DNA of 5,359 nt from NCBI GenBank assembly GCA_046596055.1, contig JBKJNH010000169.1, positions 1-5,359 of the forward strand. The letters are read 5' to 3'. A program made the translations under genes and the position numbers. The notes beneath the pieces were generated by a model. It made no database searches and was not told where the DNA came from. It saw nothing but the letters and a program-made list of their open reading frames with translations. This DNA comes from JANPEF01 sp046596055. Its GTDB lineage: Bacteria; Eisenbacteria; RBG-16-71-46; DASYSL01. The first letter of the stretch is position 1. Every line of letters starts with the position of its first letter. This document shows positions 1-5,359 of the stretch, one piece after another.

Positions 1-150
1 CTCGATCCTTGGCGGCATCACGCGCGACACCGTGCTCACGCTGGCCGCGGACCTGGGGCTTCGCGTGCGCGAGGAGTTCATGCCGCGCGAAGCCCCAGGT
101 CCGCGGCCAGCGTGAGCACGGTGTCGCGCGTGATGCCGCCAAGGATCGAG
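1..150. repeat. Perfect inverted repeat (65-base arms, 20-base spacer) inside ilvE
   Basis: Positions 1-65 are the exact reverse complement of 86-150, with no mismatch in 65 bases. The spacer is 66-85, and pairing breaks immediately inside it (T66 against G85). The outer end coincides with the window edge, so the repeat may be longer than what is visible. Both arms are ilvE coding sequence rather than a transposon end or a terminator. A stem this long and perfect is not expected inside an essential-type biosynthetic gene. The likely cause is a fold-back chimera or an assembly error at a contig end. A true inverted duplication is possible but less likely. Confidence 0.97.
2..94 (+). pseudogene. 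Sense-strand ilvE fragment, left arm of the fold-back
   Basis: Read on the plus strand in the frame starting at position 2, this encodes the end of the known part of IlvE (SILGGITRD, then TLAADLGLR) and goes on with VREEFMPREA. That extension fits the family: E. coli IlvE has GITRD, then VREQVLSRESLYLADE, at the same place. Positions 66-94 therefore look like the genuine next codons of ilvE, which the minus-strand copy lacks. Past about position 94 the frame no longer resembles IlvE, because the sequence turns into the antisense of the same gene. The shared CGCGAAGCC at 86-94 is the probable switch point. It is not an independent gene: it has no start and is only about 31 codons long. Confidence 0.85.
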
Positions 151-791
151 GCGGCAAGCGGCGACGTGTAGATCTCGCCCTTGTACACCACGAACAGGTT
201 CTCGCCCGAACCCTCGCTGATCCAGCCGTGGACGTCGAGCGCGATGCCCTCGGCGTAGCCGTTGGCGATCGCCTCGGTCTTGATCAGCTGCGAGTTCATG
301 TAGTGCCCGCCGGCCTTGGCCATGGTCGGGAACGTGTCGGGCGCGGCGCGGCGCCAGCTCGACACCTGCACCGCGACGCCCTTCTCCTGCGACTCGGGTC
401 CCAGGTAGTGGCCCCACGGGTAGGCGGCGATGGCGGCGTCGACGGGATTGCCGATGGGGTTGACGCCGAGGTTGGCGTAGCCGCGATAAAGCAACGGGCG
501 GATGTAGGCGGCCTCGAGACCGTTGCGCCCGATCACCTCGACGCACACACGCGAGAGCTGCTCGGCCGAGAACCGCGACTCCATGCGATAGATCTTGGCC
601 GAGTCGACCAGCCGGCGGACGTGCTCCTCGAGCCGGAAGATGCCGGGACCATCGGGACGCTTGTAGCAGCGGATGCCCTCGAACACGGACGATCCGTAGT
701 GCACGACGTGCGAGAGGACGTGGATCTTCGCATCCTCCCACGCCAGCCACTGGCCGTTCATCCAGATGACTTCGGAGCGCTGCAGCGCCAT
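78..791 (-). CDS. ilvE: Branched-chain amino acid aminotransferase, 3' end lost at the fold-back
   Basis: A PLP-dependent class IV aminotransferase of the cytoplasm. It transfers the amino group between glutamate and the 2-keto acids of leucine, isoleucine and valine, the last step of their synthesis. The fragment has 237 residues; family members have about 300. LSHVVHYGSSVFEGIR (residues 26-41) is the typical N-terminal motif. The PLP lysine is K159 in AKAGGHY, and the class IV signature EGSGENLF starts at E193. The cofactor-phosphate region GGITRD is at 218-223. The ATG at 791 is chosen because AAGGGAG lies 8 bases upstream and the family begins close to IWMNG. It follows the phosphatase gene by 35 bases. 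Residues up to about R235 are genuine. The last two alanines and the TGA at 78-80 arise from the inverted junction, and the C-terminal quarter is missing. Substrate range (branched-chain against D-amino acid) is judged from overall similarity only. Confidence 0.93.
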   Translation of the reverse strand: MALQRSEVIWMNGQWLAWEDAKIHVLSHVVHYGSSVFEGIRCYKRPDGPGIFRLEEHVRRLVDSAKIYRMESRFSAEQLSRVCVEVIGRNGLEAAYIRPLLYRGYANLGVNPIGNPVDAAIAAYPWGHYLGPESQEKGVAVQVSSWRRAAPDTFPTMAKAGGHYMNSQLIKTEAIANGYAEGIALDVHGWISEGSGENLFVVYKGEIYTSPLAASILGGITRDTVLTLAADLGLRAA

Positions 792-799
792 GGCGGGGG

Positions 800-806
800 C
801 TCCCTT
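800..806 (-). promoter_or_regulatory. Ribosome binding site of ilvE
   Basis: On the minus strand AAGGGAG lies 8 bases before the ATG at 791. Its position supports this start over the internal ATG encoding Met11. Confidence 0.6.
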
Positions 807-826
807 CGGTGCCGGGGTGGATCGGG

Positions 827-1330
827 TCAGCGGGTGCCGGACGTTCGTTCCTCGACCGCGGCGCGCACATACGGCGCGACCCGTTCGAGATGCGATTCGA
901 TGCGGCGCAAACACTCTTCGTAGGCCTCGGTCGACCCCCCGTAAGGATCGGGGATCGCCTCGCCCGTGGATCGTTCCCGTCCGAAGTCGACGAGTCCGTG
1001 CGTCCGCGCGGCCGCCTCGCTGTCGAGCGAGCGGACGAGCGCGCGGTCGCGCGGGTCCATGAGCAGCACGAGATCGGCCGCGGAGAGCATGTCGCGGGTC
1101 AGCCGGCGGCTGCGATGCCCGGCCAGGTCGAGCCCCGCCTGCCGGGCGACGTCGCGCGAGGGCGCAGAGACCGGGGCCCCGTCGAACGCCGCGGTGCCGG
1201 CGGAGGCGACGGCCACCTTCGCCGCTGCAGCGCCGAGCGCCCGGACCAGGGCGACCTCGGCAAGGGGACTGCGACACGTATTCCCCGTGCACACGAACAG
1301 CACGCGGAAGAGCGGGTCTGGAACCGACAT
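827..1330 (-). CDS. Low-molecular-weight protein phosphatase, YwlE-like (tyrosine or arginine phosphatase)
   Basis: A 167-residue cytoplasmic phosphatase of the low-molecular-weight PTP fold, the usual length. The P-loop CX5R is C14-TGNTC-R20 followed by Ser21, with C14 the nucleophile and R20 binding phosphate. The general-acid loop is DPYGGS, with D128. Two details recall the Bacillus protein-arginine phosphatase YwlE (CTGNTCRS and DPFGGS) more than tyrosine phosphatases. The residue at P-loop position 5 is Thr (T18), which in YwlE favours phosphoarginine. The tyrosine of classical enzymes is directly followed by GGS here. The neighbouring Sua5-family gene also matches the ywlC/ywlE arrangement. 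The start at 1330 has only a poorly spaced G-rich stretch (1346-1355), about 16-18 bases upstream; no other start codon precedes the P-loop in frame. The phosphatase family is near certain. Arginine specificity is inference, and no arginine kinase gene (mcsB) is in the window. Confidence 0.93.
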   Translation of the reverse strand: MSVPDPLFRVLFVCTGNTCRSPLAEVALVRALGAAAAKVAVASAGTAAFDGAPVSAPSRDVARQAGLDLAGHRSRRLTRDMLSAADLVLLMDPRDRALVRSLDSEAAARTHGLVDFGRERSTGEAIPDPYGGSTEAYEECLRRIESHLERVAPYVRAAVEERTSGTR

Positions 1331-1363
1331 GGGAGCGAGTCTAGACCCCCCCTCCGGGGCGCG

Positions 1364-2011
1364 TCAAGACGCGCTGGCGGGGTCCTTCGGTGGCGCACCC
1401 GGGCCCAGGTCGATGGCGCCGGCCCGGAGCACGCGGACTCCCCCGCCGGTCACGTCGACCAGCGTGGACGGGCGCAGGTCCTCGGGCGCCGGGCCCGAAT
1501 CGAGCACCACGTCGATCTGGTTGCCGAAGGCCCGCACGATCTCGAGCGCCGAGCGGGCCTGGGGCTCGCCGCTGACGTTCGCGGAAGACGCCATGAGCGG
1601 CCCGCCCACCGCATCGAGCAACGCGCGCGCCAGCGGAGTGGCCGGCACGCGCAGCGCGAGGCGTCCGGCTTCGCCGCGCACGCGCGGCGGCACCAGCGAC
1701 GAGGCCGGAAAGAGAATGCTCAGCGGCCCCGGCCACCACCGACGCATCAGCGCCTCGGCCGAGGCCGGCACGTCGTCGACCAGGGCGTGGATCCCCTCGG
1801 CGTCGCTGACCAGGGCGACGGCGGACAACGGAGACGTGCGTTGCTTGAGCCGGTGCACGAACTCGACCGCCGCCGGATCCATCACCGAGCACGACAACAC
1901 GTAGCCCGTGTCGGCGAGAAAGGCGATCACACCGCCGCGGAGGACCGCCTCGGCGGCCTCCCGTACCGGGCCCGCCTCGGGTCGCACGGGATCGACCGCG
2001 ATCACGTCCAT
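1364..2011 (-). CDS. Sua5/YciO/YrdC/YwlC-family protein (threonylcarbamoyl-AMP synthase or YciO-like)
   Basis: A 215-residue single-domain protein, the length of TsaC or YciO and without the extra Sua5 C-terminal domain. TsaC makes threonylcarbamoyl-AMP from threonine, bicarbonate and ATP for t6A37 of tRNAs. Visible motifs are KQR (56-58, the KxR motif), WWPGPLSILF (92-101), LALRVP (118-123), SSANVSG (142-148, the SxN motif), RPSTLVDVTG (180-189) and VLRAGAI (194-200). The N-terminal binding motif is odd: ADTGYVLSC (33-41) replaces the usual PTETVYGLG pattern, and is closer to TDSGYALGC of E. coli YciO. The lysine that usually follows KxR by a few residues (as in KPL) is not seen. The C-terminal half resembles TsaC. 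The start is set by AAGGAG 5 bases upstream and by family length. Its first 10 bases overlap the end of purD, suggesting translational coupling. Family assignment is firm; TsaC against YciO activity is open. Confidence 0.9.
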   Translation of the reverse strand: MDVIAVDPVRPEAGPVREAAEAVLRGGVIAFLADTGYVLSCSVMDPAAVEFVHRLKQRTSPLSAVALVSDAEGIHALVDDVPASAEALMRRWWPGPLSILFPASSLVPPRVRGEAGRLALRVPATPLARALLDAVGGPLMASSANVSGEPQARSALEIVRAFGNQIDVVLDSGPAPEDLRPSTLVDVTGGGVRVLRAGAIDLGPGAPPKDPASAS

Positions 2012-3279
2012 GCCGGCTCCTTGCTTGCGACATCCTTGCGCCACTGCCCGCCCTCGAGTCGCAGTCGCCCCATCGCGATGGAGGCGCGTCTGCGCGCGCC
2101 GTCGCGATCGTCCGCATGGACCACGATGGTCAGCACGCGTCCGCCAGCCGTGACGAGGCGATCCCCGTCGCGACGCGTGCCGGCGTGGAAGCACCAGGTG
2201 CGCTCCTCGTCCTCGAGGGCCGGCACGGGCCAGTCCTCGAGGCCCTCGATTGTCCCCCCGGAACGCGGCGCGTCGGGATAGCCGGCGGCGGCGAGCACGA
2301 CGGCCACGGTCGCGCCGGGAACGATGTCGAGCGGGCCGGCGAGCTCGCCGCGCGCCGCGGCGAGCAGGTGTTGCGCGAAGTCCCCGCCGACCAGGGGCAG
2401 GAGCGCCTGCGTCTCGGGATCACCGAATCGCGCGTTGTACTCGAGCACGCGAAAGGTGGCCCCGTCGATCATGAGGCCGACGTAGAGGAGCCCGCGGAAT
2501 GGCGTCCCCTCGGCCGCGAGTCCCGCGATCGTGGGGGCCGCCACGGTCGCCGCGACCGCGTGCACGAGCGCGGCGTCGAGCGCGGCGGGCGCATACGCGC
2601 CCATCCCGCCGGTGTTGGGCCCGCGGTCGTCGTCCCCCAGCCGCTTGTAGTCGCGCGCCGGCGGGAACGCGATGACGCGTTTGCCGTCGGAAAGATAGAA
2701 CAGCGACCGCTCGATGCCGGGCAGGAACGCCTCGATCACGACACGGCGCCCGGCGTCCCCGAAGCGCGCGCCCGACAGGCACTCGATGGCGAAGGCGCGC
2801 GCCTCGTCGACGGTCGCGGCCACCAGCACGCCCTTTCCCGCAACGAGCCCGTCGGCCTTGACCACGACCGGCGCGCCAAAGGTCGCGAGCGCGCGCTCGA
2901 CGGCCGGCAGGTCGTCGCACACGGCGAACGGCGCGGTTGGGATCGCGTGGCGCTGCATGAACTCCTTGGCGAACGATTTGCTGCCCTCGAGGCGGGCCGC
3001 GGCACGCGTGGGTCCGAACGCGGGGATCGCGGCGGCGGCGAGCGCATCGACGACGCCGGCGACGAGCGGAGCTTCGGGGCCGACGACGACCAACTCCGCG
3101 CCACAATCGCGCGCAGTCGCGACGACCGCTGCGGGGTCGAGGAGGTCGCAGGGCAGGCAGGTTGCGATTCGCGCGGCGCCGGGGTTTCCGGGAGCGGCGA
3201 AGACGCGATGCCCGTCGCGCGCGATCCGCCACGCCAGCGCGTGTTCGCGCGCACCCGAGCCGAGGACGAGGACGATCAT
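2002..3279 (-). CDS. purD: Phosphoribosylamine-glycine ligase (GAR synthetase)
   Basis: Catalyses ATP-dependent joining of 5-phosphoribosylamine and glycine to give glycinamide ribonucleotide, step two of purine synthesis, in the cytoplasm. It has 425 residues; E. coli PurD has 429. The N-domain opens with VLGSGAREHAL (5-15). The ATP-grasp region has VVKADGLVAGKGV (139-151), the conserved GPNTGGMGAY (220-229) and the metal-binding EYNARFGDPETQ (280-291, with E280 and N282). The C-domain follows to about residue 415. The last ten residues (VASKEPAWT region) differ from the usual ending and overlap the next gene's ribosome binding site and start. The ATG at 3279 is fixed by the dinucleotide-like motif beginning at residue 5. 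No good Shine-Dalgarno sequence precedes it, and the upstream stop is only 9 bases away, so reinitiation after the LarA homologue is likely. No frameshift or missing key residue was seen. Confidence 0.98.
   Translation of the reverse strand: MIVLVLGSGAREHALAWRIARDGHRVFAAPGNPGAARIATCLPCDLLDPAAVVATARDCGAELVVVGPEAPLVAGVVDALAAAAIPAFGPTRAAARLEGSKSFAKEFMQRHAIPTAPFAVCDDLPAVERALATFGAPVVVKADGLVAGKGVLVAATVDEARAFAIECLSGARFGDAGRRVVIEAFLPGIERSLFYLSDGKRVIAFPPARDYKRLGDDDRGPNTGGMGAYAPAALDAALVHAVAATVAAPTIAGLAAEGTPFRGLLYVGLMIDGATFRVLEYNARFGDPETQALLPLVGGDFAQHLLAAARGELAGPLDIVPGATVAVVLAAAGYPDAPRSGGTIEGLEDWPVPALEDEERTWCFHAGTRRDGDRLVTAGGRVLTIVVHADDRDGARRRASIAMGRLRLEGGQWRKDVASKEPAWT
2017..2022 (-). promoter_or_regulatory. 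Ribosome binding site of the Sua5-family gene, inside the purD 3' end
   Basis: AAGGAG on the minus strand, 5 bases before the ATG at 2011. It lies within the last codons of purD and decides the start of the downstream gene, ruling out the longer open frame that runs further into purD. Confidence 0.75.
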
Positions 3280-3288
3280 GGTCGCAGT

Positions 3289-4497
3289 CTACGCGGCCGG
3301 GATGCCGCGCGTCGAGTCGGCCGGAAGGACCTCGGCGGCCCGCGGCAGCATCACCGGGACCAGGCCCCACTCCCCCGCCTGGGCCTCGCCGAAAGCGCAG
3401 GCTGCGTCGAAGTCGCCTTCGCGCACGTCGAAACCCCAGCGGGTGAGCGCCGGCACGGGCCGCTCGGCGAACCACGTCACCGGATGGGCCGCGGCGATCG
3501 CAACGAGCGAGATCGCGGTCTGTGCATTGAGGTCGTACGCCGCACGCGCCGAGCCCTCGAGATCGGCCCGATCCGCCCGCGCGAGCCAGCCCACCATCGC
3601 ACTGGACCCGACGCCTTCGCGGCAGCCGGCGTGGAACACGATCGGCGCGGCCGGAGCGGCGTACAGTGCCGCATGTCGCAATGCCTTGTGCGACTGGACG
3701 ACGTCGACGTCGCGCGGCCAGCCCCCGGCGGAGGCGAGCACGTACGGAGCCGAGCGGGCAACGCCGACTCGCCGCGGGGCGGCGTAGCGGGCGCAGGTGG
3801 CGACGTACTCGTCCGGGTTGCGATCCACGGCGCCGCGCGCGCCATCATCCCAGGTGGTCCACACGACCGCCGGCGGGAGAAGCGCGGCGACTGCTCGCAA
3901 GTCCTCGGCGACGGGATTGCCGACGAGTCGACCCGGCTCGACCCCCGGCGCGAGCCCGCCCGGGGGCCACGGCCCGAGCGAGCGGCGATGATTCGCGGCC
4001 ACGGCGCCGCGTTCGGCGAGCCCCGGGAAGAACGCCTTCCAGCCACCGCCGAATCCCGCGAAGTAATGGAAGGCAATACCGCCCACGGCGAGCACGCGAT
4101 CGGCCTCGACGAGGACGCGGTGGACCCGCACCGGCGTCCCCGCGGGCGTCGTGCCCAGGTCGACGCCGGGGTCGTCCGCGGAATGCAGGTGCACGCGAAC
4201 CCCGGTCGGCAACGGCCCGAGGCGCGCGAAGTCCACGTCCAGGGGATCCGCGCGATGCGTGCCCGATGCGACCGCGAGCGTGATCCGTGCCCCGTCCACC
4301 CCCGCGGCATCGAGCACCGGCCAGAGAACGCCGAGCAGTCGGGCCAGCGGGATCGCGCGCGTGCGATCGGGGACGACGAGCAGGAGAGAATCGCCAGCGC
4401 GCCCGCCGAGCGCAGCCACGGCGGCCGCCGCCAGCTCGGCTGGATCCCGCGCGGGATCCGGGCTTGCGAGCGGCGCGAGGATCGTGGCGTGGCTCAT
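3289..4497 (-). CDS. larA: LarA-family nickel-pincer racemase/epimerase homologue (DUF2088)
   Basis: A 402-residue homologue of lactate racemase LarA (about 420 residues), which inverts the hydroxyl carbon of 2-hydroxyacids using a nickel-pincer nucleotide. Residues matching Lactobacillus plantarum LarA appear in order with the right spacing. D44 and R47 in PDRTR match D72/R75. H81 in ASGTHR matches H108. H144 matches H174. K154, ten residues on in GGGWKAFFPG, matches K184, which binds the cofactor. H170 in ANHRRS, sixteen further, matches nickel ligand H200. Q268 and K271 in VQSHKA match Q295/K298. GCREGVG (291-297) is a further family motif. The enzyme therefore looks active. Substrate is unknown, as homologues act on lactate, malate, phenyllactate, 2-hydroxyglutarate or gluconate. 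Val267 precedes Gln268 where LarA has Tyr294. The start at 4497 is 14 bases after gatB, with no clear ribosome binding site. No larB, larC or larE is in view. No signal peptide was seen. Confidence 0.9.
   Translation of the reverse strand: MSHATILAPLASPDPARDPAELAAAAVAALGGRAGDSLLLVVPDRTRAIPLARLLGVLWPVLDAAGVDGARITLAVASGTHRADPLDVDFARLGPLPTGVRVHLHSADDPGVDLGTTPAGTPVRVHRVLVEADRVLAVGGIAFHYFAGFGGGWKAFFPGLAERGAVAANHRRSLGPWPPGGLAPGVEPGRLVGNPVAEDLRAVAALLPPAVVWTTWDDGARGAVDRNPDEYVATCARYAAPRRVGVARSAPYVLASAGGWPRDVDVVQSHKALRHAALYAAPAAPIVFHAGCREGVGSSAMVGWLARADRADLEGSARAAYDLNAQTAISLVAIAAAHPVTWFAERPVPALTRWGFDVREGDFDAACAFGEAQAGEWGLVPVMLPRAAEVLPADSTRGIPAA
4442..4459. repeat. 18-base perfect palindrome in the early LarA-homologue coding region
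   Basis: GGATCCCGCGCGGGATCC is identical to its reverse complement. It encodes the DPARDPA stretch (residues 14-20) of the LarA homologue, about 40 bases after its start codon. In mRNA it could form a short stem, but with no real loop only 7 or so pairs would stand. It probably reflects the repeated Asp-Pro-Ala codons; a regulatory role is speculative. Confidence 0.5.
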
Positions 4498-4511
4498 GAG
4501 ACGGCGATCGC

Positions 4512-5359
4512 CTAGGTCGCGGGGCTTCGCCGGGCCAGGGCGTCGCGCAGAAGCTGTTGTGCCATTTGGGGCTGGGCGCGCCCCTTCGTCTCCTTCATCA
4601 ACTGGCCGACGAGGAAGGTCAGAGCCTTCTCCTTCCCGGCCAGGTAGTCGGCCACCACGCCGGGGTTGGCGTCGAGCACCGTCTCGGCAACGGCGCCAAG
4701 CGCGCCGGCATCGTCTTCTTGCACCAATCCATGCTGCCGCGCCAACGCAGCCGGTTCTCCGGGCTCGCCCAACAGGACGACGAAGAGGTCCTTGGCCAGG
4801 CGGGAGGACAGCGCGCCACCGGCGACCAGCACAAGCAGCGCCGCCAGGCGCGACGGCGGAAGCACGGCCCGAAACGCCTCGGGGTCTTCGCCGCGTTCCC
4901 GCATGGTCCGCAACACGTCGTTGCCGATCCAGTTTGCCGCCGCCTTCGCCGCGGCGCCCGCCGCGACGGTCTCCTCGAAGTAATCCGCCAGCTCGCGGGT
5001 CTCGGTCAGGAGCGCGGCGTCGTAGGCCGACAGACCCAGCGAGTCCTCGAAGCGGCGCGCACGCGCCAGCGGCAACTCGGGGGCCGCGGCGACCAGCCGC
5101 GCGAGCTCGGCGGGCTCGAGGGTGCACGGCGGCAGGTCGGGCTCGGGGAAGTAGCGGTAGTCGTGCGCCTCCTCCTTCGTGCGCATGACCTGCAGGCGTT
5201 CCTTGTCCTGGTCCCACAGCAGCGTCGACTGGATGATGCGGCCGCCCGAATCCAGCACACCCTTCTGGCGCTCGATCTCGGCCGCGATCGCGTTGCGCAC
5301 GCCGGCGATCGAGTTCAGGTTCTTGATCTCGCAGCGCGTGCCGAAGGGAACAGTCCCCG
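4512..5359 (-). CDS. gatB: Asp-tRNA(Asn)/Glu-tRNA(Gln) amidotransferase subunit B, 5' end outside window
   Basis: GatB is the kinase and tRNA-binding subunit of the cytoplasmic GatCAB complex. It activates Glu or Asp on misacylated tRNA, which then receives ammonia made by GatA. The window holds 281 C-terminal residues of about 475. The first visible residues, GTVPFGTRCEIKNLNS, match the GTR-EIKNLNS motif of the cradle domain. VMRTKEEAHDYRYFPEPDLPP (about residues 57-77 of the fragment) is the most characteristic GatB segment. A helical domain follows, and the end carries the YqeY-like tail with GQLMKETKGRAQPQ, which contacts the tRNA elbow. The reading frame is open to the window edge; a GTG at 5300 is internal, not the start. 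The stop TAG at 4512 is 14 bases before the LarA homologue. gatA and gatC are not in the window. Presence of GatB implies that the host lacks a direct route for Gln-tRNA, Asn-tRNA or both. Confidence 0.98.
   Translation of the reverse strand, partial: GTVPFGTRCEIKNLNSIAGVRNAIAAEIERQKGVLDSGGRIIQSTLLWDQDKERLQVMRTKEEAHDYRYFPEPDLPPCTLEPAELARLVAAAPELPLARARRFEDSLGLSAYDAALLTETRELADYFEETVAAGAAAKAAANWIGNDVLRTMRERGEDPEAFRAVLPPSRLAALLVLVAGGALSSRLAKDLFVVLLGEPGEPAALARQHGLVQEDDAGALGAVAETVLDANPGVVADYLAGKEKALTFLVGQLMKETKGRAQPQMAQQLLRDALARRSPAT

Noticed and set aside
1..150. The inverted repeat as a transposon end, attachment site or CRISPR-like element
   Set aside because: Both arms are ordinary ilvE codons, there is no transposase or integrase, and there is no repeat unit beyond the single inverted pair.
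9..923. Plus-strand open frame of 304 codons over ilvE, and a similar one at 809-2281
   Set aside because: Low-complexity, Arg-rich translations opposite ilvE, the phosphatase and the Sua5-family gene. No family resemblance and no ribosome binding site.
792..1292. N-terminal extension of the ilvE frame through the phosphatase gene
   Set aside because: The extension is an out-of-frame reading of the phosphatase. The ATG at 791 has a ribosome binding site and gives the family's normal N-terminus.
1359..1374. Short inverted repeat GCGCGTC-AA-GACGCGC at the Sua5-family stop codon, considered as an intrinsic terminator
   Set aside because: The stem is at most 6 pairs with a tiny loop, and no T-run follows on the minus strand; the next gene starts 33 bases on.
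4503..4512. GGCGATCGCC at the gatB-larA junction, also at 264-273, considered as a HIP1-like repeat
   Set aside because: Only two such 10-base copies were noticed, one inside coding sequence. Short GC-rich palindromes are expected by chance here, and nothing else points to a cyanobacterium.
2116..4515. A 799-codon open frame on the plus strand, antisense to the LarA homologue and purD
   Set aside because: The product is Arg/Gly/Glu-rich with no recognisable domain, and the minus strand carries two well-supported genes there. Long antisense frames are expected at this G+C content.
4498..5217. N-terminal extension of the LarA-homologue frame through gatB
   Set aside because: The extra residues are a frame-shifted reading of GatB. 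LarA homology begins right after the ATG at 4497 and the length of 402 fits the family.

Overview
This is a GC-rich bacterial window (roughly 70% G+C by eye), densely packed with six genes that all read on the minus strand. In transcription order, from the right edge to the left, they are gatB (5' end outside the window), a LarA/DUF2088-family nickel-pincer racemase homologue, purD, a short Sua5/YciO/YrdC/YwlC-family protein, a low-molecular-weight phosphatase with a YwlE-like active site, and ilvE (3' end missing). Gaps are 14, 9, -10, 33 and 35 bases, so the block looks like one operon. No promoter, terminator, tRNA, rRNA, CRISPR array or mobile element is visible, and no gene-free stretch exceeds 300 bases.

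Five of the six assignments are conventional. GatB implies that the host makes Gln-tRNA and/or Asn-tRNA by transamidation. PurD is the second step of purine synthesis. The Sua5-family protein is related to enzymes making threonylcarbamoyl-AMP for t6A in tRNA. IlvE is the last step of branched-chain amino acid synthesis. The Sua5-family/phosphatase pair resembles the ywlC/ywlE neighbourhood known from Bacillus. The least expected member is the LarA homologue, which keeps every cofactor- and substrate-contact residue I can align but sits among housekeeping genes without larB, larC or larE in view. The organism cannot be named from this window. Base composition and gene content would fit an uncultured GC-rich bacterium, but that is inference.

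The left end is abnormal. Positions 1-65 are the exact reverse complement of 86-150, around a 20-base spacer. Both arms are ilvE coding sequence. The plus-strand arm carries ilvE in sense orientation slightly further than the minus-strand copy, then flips at a short shared sequence. Both copies lack the IlvE C-terminus. This is best explained as a fold-back (inverted chimera) from amplification, library preparation or assembly, so the ilvE stop codon seen here is probably not real. The match is still perfect at position 1, so the repeat may continue beyond the window.

I found no convincing new multi-gene system. The points worth following are the fold-back, the orphan LarA homologue, the Thr-containing phosphatase P-loop, and the unusual N-terminal motif of the Sua5-family protein.
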